From: Streptomyces iconiensis
Lineage (GTDB): Bacteria > Actinomycetota > Actinomycetes > Streptomycetales > Streptomycetaceae
Length of the DNA: 64,000 bases
Direction: 5' to 3'
Assembly: GCF_028657195.3 (NCBI RefSeq)
Contig: NZ_JANCPR020000003.1
Span: forward strand, 124,001 to 188,000
In this document: piece after piece, positions 60,551 through 64,000 of the stretch
How positions within the stretch are numbered: position 1 is the stretch's first letter
Layout of the letters: each line of letters opens with the position of its first letter
Program-made: the position numbers and the translations under genes
The notes under the pieces: model-generated
Told to the model about the DNA's origin: nothing
The model's database searches: none
Seen by the model: only the letters and a program-made list of their open reading frames with translations

Positions 60551-61453
60551 GTGGTGACCGCGGAGGAGGACGCGCACGCGCGCGCCGTGCTCTCCAAGGC
60601 CAAGCGCGAGAACTTCCCGGTGGCACCCCGCTTCCTCCCTCGCGAATGGCGGGACGACCTGATGGCCGTCTACGGATTCGCCCGCCTCGTCGACGACATC
60701 GGCGACAGCGACATCGCCTCGGGCGAGGCCCACGCGACCTATCTGGGCCTCCCCACCGACCAGGCGGACGACCCCCTGGCCATGCTCGACGCCTTCGAGG
60801 CCGACGTACGCCGTGTCTTCGCGCGCGCGGGCCCCGAGCCGGGCCACCCCCTGCTGCGCGCCCTCGTCCCGACCGTTCGCCGCTGCGCGCTGACGCCCGA
60901 CTCTTTTCTCGCCCTGATCGAGGCCAACCGGCAGGACCAGAAGGTGCGCAGGTACGCCACCTACGCCGAACTCGCCGCGTACTGCGAGCTGTCGGCCAAC
61001 CCCGTGGGCCGCCTCGTCCTCGCCATCACCGGCACAGCGACCCCCGAGCGGCTGCGCCGCTCCGACGCCGTCTGCACGGGACTCCAGATCATCGAGCACC
61101 TCCAGGACGTCGCGGAGGATCTCGGCAGGGGTCGTATCTATCTCCCGGCCGAGGACATGGACCGCTTCCGGGTCGCCGAGGCCGACCTCAAGGCATCCAC
61201 GGCGAACGCCTCCGTACGCGCTCTGATCGCCTACGAGACCGAGCGCGCGCTGGCCCTGCTGGACGAGGGGACGCCGCTCGTGCGCAGCGTGCGCGGCAGG
61301 CTGCGGCTGCTGCTCGCCGGGTTCACCGGCGGCGGGCGGGCCGCGGCTGCGGCCATCAGGGCGGCGCGGTACGACGTACTGGCGGGGACTCCCCGGGCGG
61401 GCACACTCGGCGTACTGCGGGAATCCTGGACGAGCCTGCGAAAAGAGGGGTGA
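60551..61453 (+). CDS. hpnC: Squalene biosynthesis protein HpnC (hydroxysqualene synthase)
   Basis: A 300-residue trans-isoprenyl diphosphate synthase-fold enzyme. The two Asp-rich sites are LVDDIGDSD (Asp48, 49, 52) and LQDVAEDLGRGRIYLP (Asp186, 190). ENFPVAPRFLPREWRDDLMA, then VYGFARL is the HpnC N-terminus. In the three-enzyme bacterial route it converts presqualene diphosphate to hydroxysqualene. Start is GTG 60551 or the adjacent GTG 60554, which overlaps the stop of an 8-codon leader frame. hpnD begins 9 bp after its stop. Confidence 0.92.
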   Translation: MVTAEEDAHARAVLSKAKRENFPVAPRFLPREWRDDLMAVYGFARLVDDIGDSDIASGEAHATYLGLPTDQADDPLAMLDAFEADVRRVFARAGPEPGHPLLRALVPTVRRCALTPDSFLALIEANRQDQKVRRYATYAELAAYCELSANPVGRLVLAITGTATPERLRRSDAVCTGLQIIEHLQDVAEDLGRGRIYLPAEDMDRFRVAEADLKASTANASVRALIAYETERALALLDEGTPLVRSVRGRLRLLLAGFTGGGRAAAAAIRAARYDVLAGTPRAGTLGVLRESWTSLRKEG

Positions 61454-61462
61454 CGGGCAACC

Positions 61463-62425
61463 ATGGAGAAAGGCAGAGCCGGATCCAGGTCCGCGCGGCA
61501 GACGCCGCCCCCGCAAGTGGCCGCCGCCTACCAGTACTGCGAGGCCGTCACAGGACAGCAGGCCCGTAACTTCGCGTACGGCATCAGACTTCTGCCGGCG
61601 GCCAAACGGCAGGCGATGTCGGCGCTCTACGCCTTTTCCCGGCGGGTGGACGACATCGGTGACGGGGCGCTGGAGCAGACGGCGAAGGAAGAGCGGCTGG
61701 AGGAGACACGCCAGCTGCTCTCGCGTATCAGGGAGGGTGGTGTCTCCTGGGACGACACCGACCCGGTCGCCGTCGCGCTCAGTCATGCCGCACAGCAGTT
61801 CCCTCTGCCGCTCGGCGGTCTCGACGAGCTGATCGACGGCGTGCTGATGGACGTGCACGGAGCCACGTACGAGACCTGGGAGGACCTGAAGGCGTACTGC
61901 CGCTGTGTGGCGGGCGCGATCGGACGGCTCTCCCTCGGCGTCTTCGGCACGGTACCCGGCGCGCGTGACGCCGCCCGCGCCGCCGAGTACGCCGATACTC
62001 TGGGGCTGGCGCTCCAACTCACCAATATTCTCCGCGACGTCAGGGAAGACGCGGACAACGGGCGTACATACCTTCCTGCGGAGGATCTCGACAAATTCGG
62101 GTGCTCCGCCGGCTTTCTCAGCGATACGGTTCCCACCGGCGCCGACTTCACGGGACTGGTTCACTTCGAAGTGAGGCGTGCCCGTGCGCTGTTCGCAGAG
62201 GGGTACCGCTTGTTGCCGATGCTCGACCGACGCTCAGGGGCATGTGTCGCCGCCATGGCCGGGATCTACCACCGCCTGCTGGACCGTATCTCCGCCGACC
62301 CGGGCGCCGTTCTGCGCGGCAGGGTCTCGCTGCCCGGGCGGGAGAAAGCGTTCGTCGCGGTGCGCGGGCTCTCCGGCTTCGACGCGAGGCTGGTGTCACG
62401 GCAGGCGTCCCGGCGGAGCGCCTGA
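61463..62425 (+). CDS. hpnD: Presqualene diphosphate synthase HpnD
   Basis: A 320-residue squalene/phytoene synthase-family enzyme joining two farnesyl diphosphates to presqualene diphosphate. The first Asp motif is RRVDDIGDG (Asp63, 64, 67) and the second is ILRDVREDADNGRTYLP (Asp192, 196). NFAYGIRLLPAAKRQAMSAL, then YAF is typical of HpnD. It is in one operon with hpnC and hpnE. Confidence 0.93.
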   Translation: MEKGRAGSRSARQTPPPQVAAAYQYCEAVTGQQARNFAYGIRLLPAAKRQAMSALYAFSRRVDDIGDGALEQTAKEERLEETRQLLSRIREGGVSWDDTDPVAVALSHAAQQFPLPLGGLDELIDGVLMDVHGATYETWEDLKAYCRCVAGAIGRLSLGVFGTVPGARDAARAAEYADTLGLALQLTNILRDVREDADNGRTYLPAEDLDKFGCSAGFLSDTVPTGADFTGLVHFEVRRARALFAEGYRLLPMLDRRSGACVAAMAGIYHRLLDRISADPGAVLRGRVSLPGREKAFVAVRGLSGFDARLVSRQASRRSA

Positions 62426-62515
62426 TGCCGGGTCACCGGGCAACCCGGCACGCGGGGGAGGCGTCCCAGCGGTCACGGACCACACGGAACTGCAGGATCC
62501 AGGGGAGGAGCGCGC

Positions 62516-63976
62516 ATGACGGCCGACGATGTGTGGTCCGGTGAGCGTCCGGCGAGGTCCCGGCGCGCTGTGGTGCTCGGCGGCGGTCTCGCGGGGACGA
62601 CGGCGGCGCTGCGGCTCGCCGAGGCCGGCATGGAGACCACGCTCATCGAGACCCGCCCCCGGCTCGGTGGGCTCGCCTTCTCCTTCCCCAGGGATTCGCC
62701 GGCCGGCGAGCTGACCGTCGACAACGGCCAGCACGTCTATCTGCGCTGCTGCACCGCCTACAGCTGGTTCCTTGAGCGGGTCGGTGCCGCGGGACTCGCG
62801 CCGCTCCAGGAGCGCCTCGACGTACCCGTACTGGACGTCGGCCGCGAGCGGCCCCGGCTCGGCCGGCTGCGGCGCACCGAACTTCCCGTGCCCCTTCACC
62901 TGGCGGCCAGCCTCGCGACCTATCCGCACCTCTCGGTCGCCCAGCGTGCCTCGGTCGGCCGTGCCGCGCTGGCGCTCAAGGGGCTGGACCCGGCCGATCC
63001 CGCGCTGGACGGCGTCGACTTCGGCACCTGGCTGCACCGGCACGGACAGTCGCGGCGCACCGTCGAGGCGCTGTGGGACCTGGTGGGTACGGCGACCCTC
63101 AACGCCCGCGCGCCCGAGGCGTCCATGGGCCTGGCCGCCATGGTCTTCAAGACGGGGCTGCTGTCCGACCCCGGCGCGGCCGACATCGGCTGGGCCCACG
63201 TACCGCTCGGCGACATCCACGACGTCCTGGCGCGGGCCGCGCTGGAGAAGGCCGGGGTGCGCACGCTGCTGCGTACCCGTGCGCGCTCCGTCGTCCCCGC
63301 GGGAGAGGGCGGCGGATGGCGTGTGACGGTAGGTCAGGGTCCGGGAGAAGCCGAAGAGCTGGACGCCGGCACCGTCGTGCTGGCCGTACCGCAGCGCGAG
63401 GCGCACGGGCTGCTGCCCGACGGTGCGCTGGCCGATCCCGGCAAACTGCTGGACATCGGCACCTCGCCGATCCTCAATGTTCACGTGATCTACGACCGCA
63501 AGGTGCTGCGGCGCCCCTTCTTCACCGCGATCGGCACCCCCGTCCAGTGGGTGTTCGACCGTACGTCCGCCTCCGGGATGACCGGGGAGGGGCAGTATCT
63601 GGCGCTCTCCCAGTCGGTGGCGCACGAGGAGATCGACCTGCCGGTCGCCACGCTCCGCGAGCGCTATCTCCCTGAGCTGGAGCGGCTGTTGCCCGCGGCG
63701 CGCGGCGCCGGTGTGCGGGACTTCTTCGTCACCAGGGAGCGCACCGCCACGTTCACACCGTCTCCCGGCGTCGGCCGTCTGCGCCCGGGAGCACGCACCT
63801 CGGCGCCCGGTGTCTTCCTCGCGGGCGCGTGGACCGCGACGGGGTGGCCGGCGACCATGGAAAGCGCTGTACGCAGCGGAGCGACAGCCGCGCGCGAGGC
63901 TCTCGTCGCGTTGGGCCGTCCGTATGAGCAGGACCCGGTCCCCGGCATCGAAGGAATGGCCCATGAGCACCATTGA
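62516..63976 (+). CDS. hpnE: Hydroxysqualene dehydroxylase HpnE
   Basis: A 486-residue FAD amine-oxidase-family protein. VVLGGGLAGTTAALRLAEAG, METTLIETRPRLGG is the dinucleotide-binding motif. DNGQHVYLRCCTAYSWFLER is characteristic of HpnE, and FLAGAWTATGWPATMESAVR is the C-terminal FAD motif. It reduces hydroxysqualene to squalene, completing the HpnCDE route to the hopanoid precursor. AGGGGAGGAG precedes ATG 62516. Its end overlaps the next gene. Confidence 0.93.
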   Translation: MTADDVWSGERPARSRRAVVLGGGLAGTTAALRLAEAGMETTLIETRPRLGGLAFSFPRDSPAGELTVDNGQHVYLRCCTAYSWFLERVGAAGLAPLQERLDVPVLDVGRERPRLGRLRRTELPVPLHLAASLATYPHLSVAQRASVGRAALALKGLDPADPALDGVDFGTWLHRHGQSRRTVEALWDLVGTATLNARAPEASMGLAAMVFKTGLLSDPGAADIGWAHVPLGDIHDVLARAALEKAGVRTLLRTRARSVVPAGEGGGWRVTVGQGPGEAEELDAGTVVLAVPQREAHGLLPDGALADPGKLLDIGTSPILNVHVIYDRKVLRRPFFTAIGTPVQWVFDRTSASGMTGEGQYLALSQSVAHEEIDLPVATLRERYLPELERLLPAARGAGVRDFFVTRERTATFTPSPGVGRLRPGARTSAPGVFLAGAWTATGWPATMESAVRSGATAAREALVALGRPYEQDPVPGIEGMAHEHH

Positions 63977-64000
63977 CGCAGCGAGTTCGGCCAGCAAGAC
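63963..64000 (+). CDS. 5' end of next hopanoid-operon gene (partial; probably polyprenyl diphosphate synthase)
   Basis: Only 12 codons are inside the window (MSTIDAASSASK). The ATG overlaps the last 14 bp of hpnE, so it belongs to the same coupled operon. In other streptomycetes the gene after hpnE is a polyprenyl (farnesyl) diphosphate synthase and then squalene-hopene cyclase; this assignment is by synteny from memory only. Confidence 0.5.
   Translation, partial: MSTIDAASSASK

Overview
The window looks like chromosomal DNA of a Streptomyces or close relative. It is strongly GC-rich with G/C at most third codon positions, many genes start with GTG, and genes overlap by 4 bp (ATGA/GTGA). It also carries actinomycete-specific families: a conservon with CYP157/CYP154 P450s, a DUF1707 protein and a SCO6745-type protein. 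From memory, the gene order from the fad genes to the hopanoid genes resembles the S. coelicolor SCO67xx region; I could not check this.

Layout. 0.1-10.6 kb is mixed metabolism: an NADPH:FMN reductase and an LLM flavin/F420 oxidoreductase, a GH25 muramidase, a small membrane protein, a DUF1707 protein, an unusual family III CoA transferase, a secreted beta-propeller, a divergent LysR/LysE pair and a TauD-type dioxygenase. 10.6-13 kb has an acyl-CoA ligase and a VOC protein. 13-15.8 kb is a leftward amino-sugar operon (SIS isomerase, class II aldolase, DeoR regulator) headed by a cluster of TGCGTGAAA boxes. 16.3-25.6 kb is a fatty-acid degradation island: alpha-methylacyl-CoA racemase, acyl-CoA dehydrogenase, thiolase, FadB-type fusion, a MerR regulator and a long-chain acyl-CoA synthetase. 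An amino-acid permease follows.

27.3-32.9 kb is a complete conservon, cvnA-B-C-D followed by a CYP157-type and a CYP154-type P450. Every junction overlaps by 4 or 20 bp. The CYP157-type protein has lost the Arg of the ExxR motif. 33.4-42.7 kb holds a DUF2236 protein, divergent secreted M1 and M14 peptidases, a D-amino-acid oxidase, an uncharacterised protein, an ABC-F ATPase and a nitroreductase. 42.7-47.2 kb is a leftward Tex, SCO6745-type and enoyl-CoA hydratase set. An anti-sigma-type ATPase follows, preceded by a cluster of CTTGCA/TGCAAG boxes.

48.1-57.1 kb contains idi, galE and a tightly overlapping cluster: a DUF5941/CDP-alcohol phosphotransferase, a nucleotidyltransferase, a predicted sn-glycerol-1-phosphate dehydrogenase, a second CDP-alcohol phosphotransferase, a family 2 glycosyltransferase, and a TagGH/Wzm-Wzt-like ABC exporter. 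I read it as making and exporting a phosphodiester-linked glycerol-type lipid or envelope polymer. It is my best candidate for an undescribed system. After an MMPL transporter with a divergent TetR regulator, the window ends in the squalene/hopanoid operon hpnC-hpnD-hpnE and the first codons of the next gene.

A recurring feature is short degenerate tandem duplication at gene ends. At least four genes have the stop codon itself inside the repeat unit. Several convergent gene pairs are separated by long, nearly perfect hairpins. I found no rRNA, tRNA, CRISPR array, insertion sequence or phage gene.
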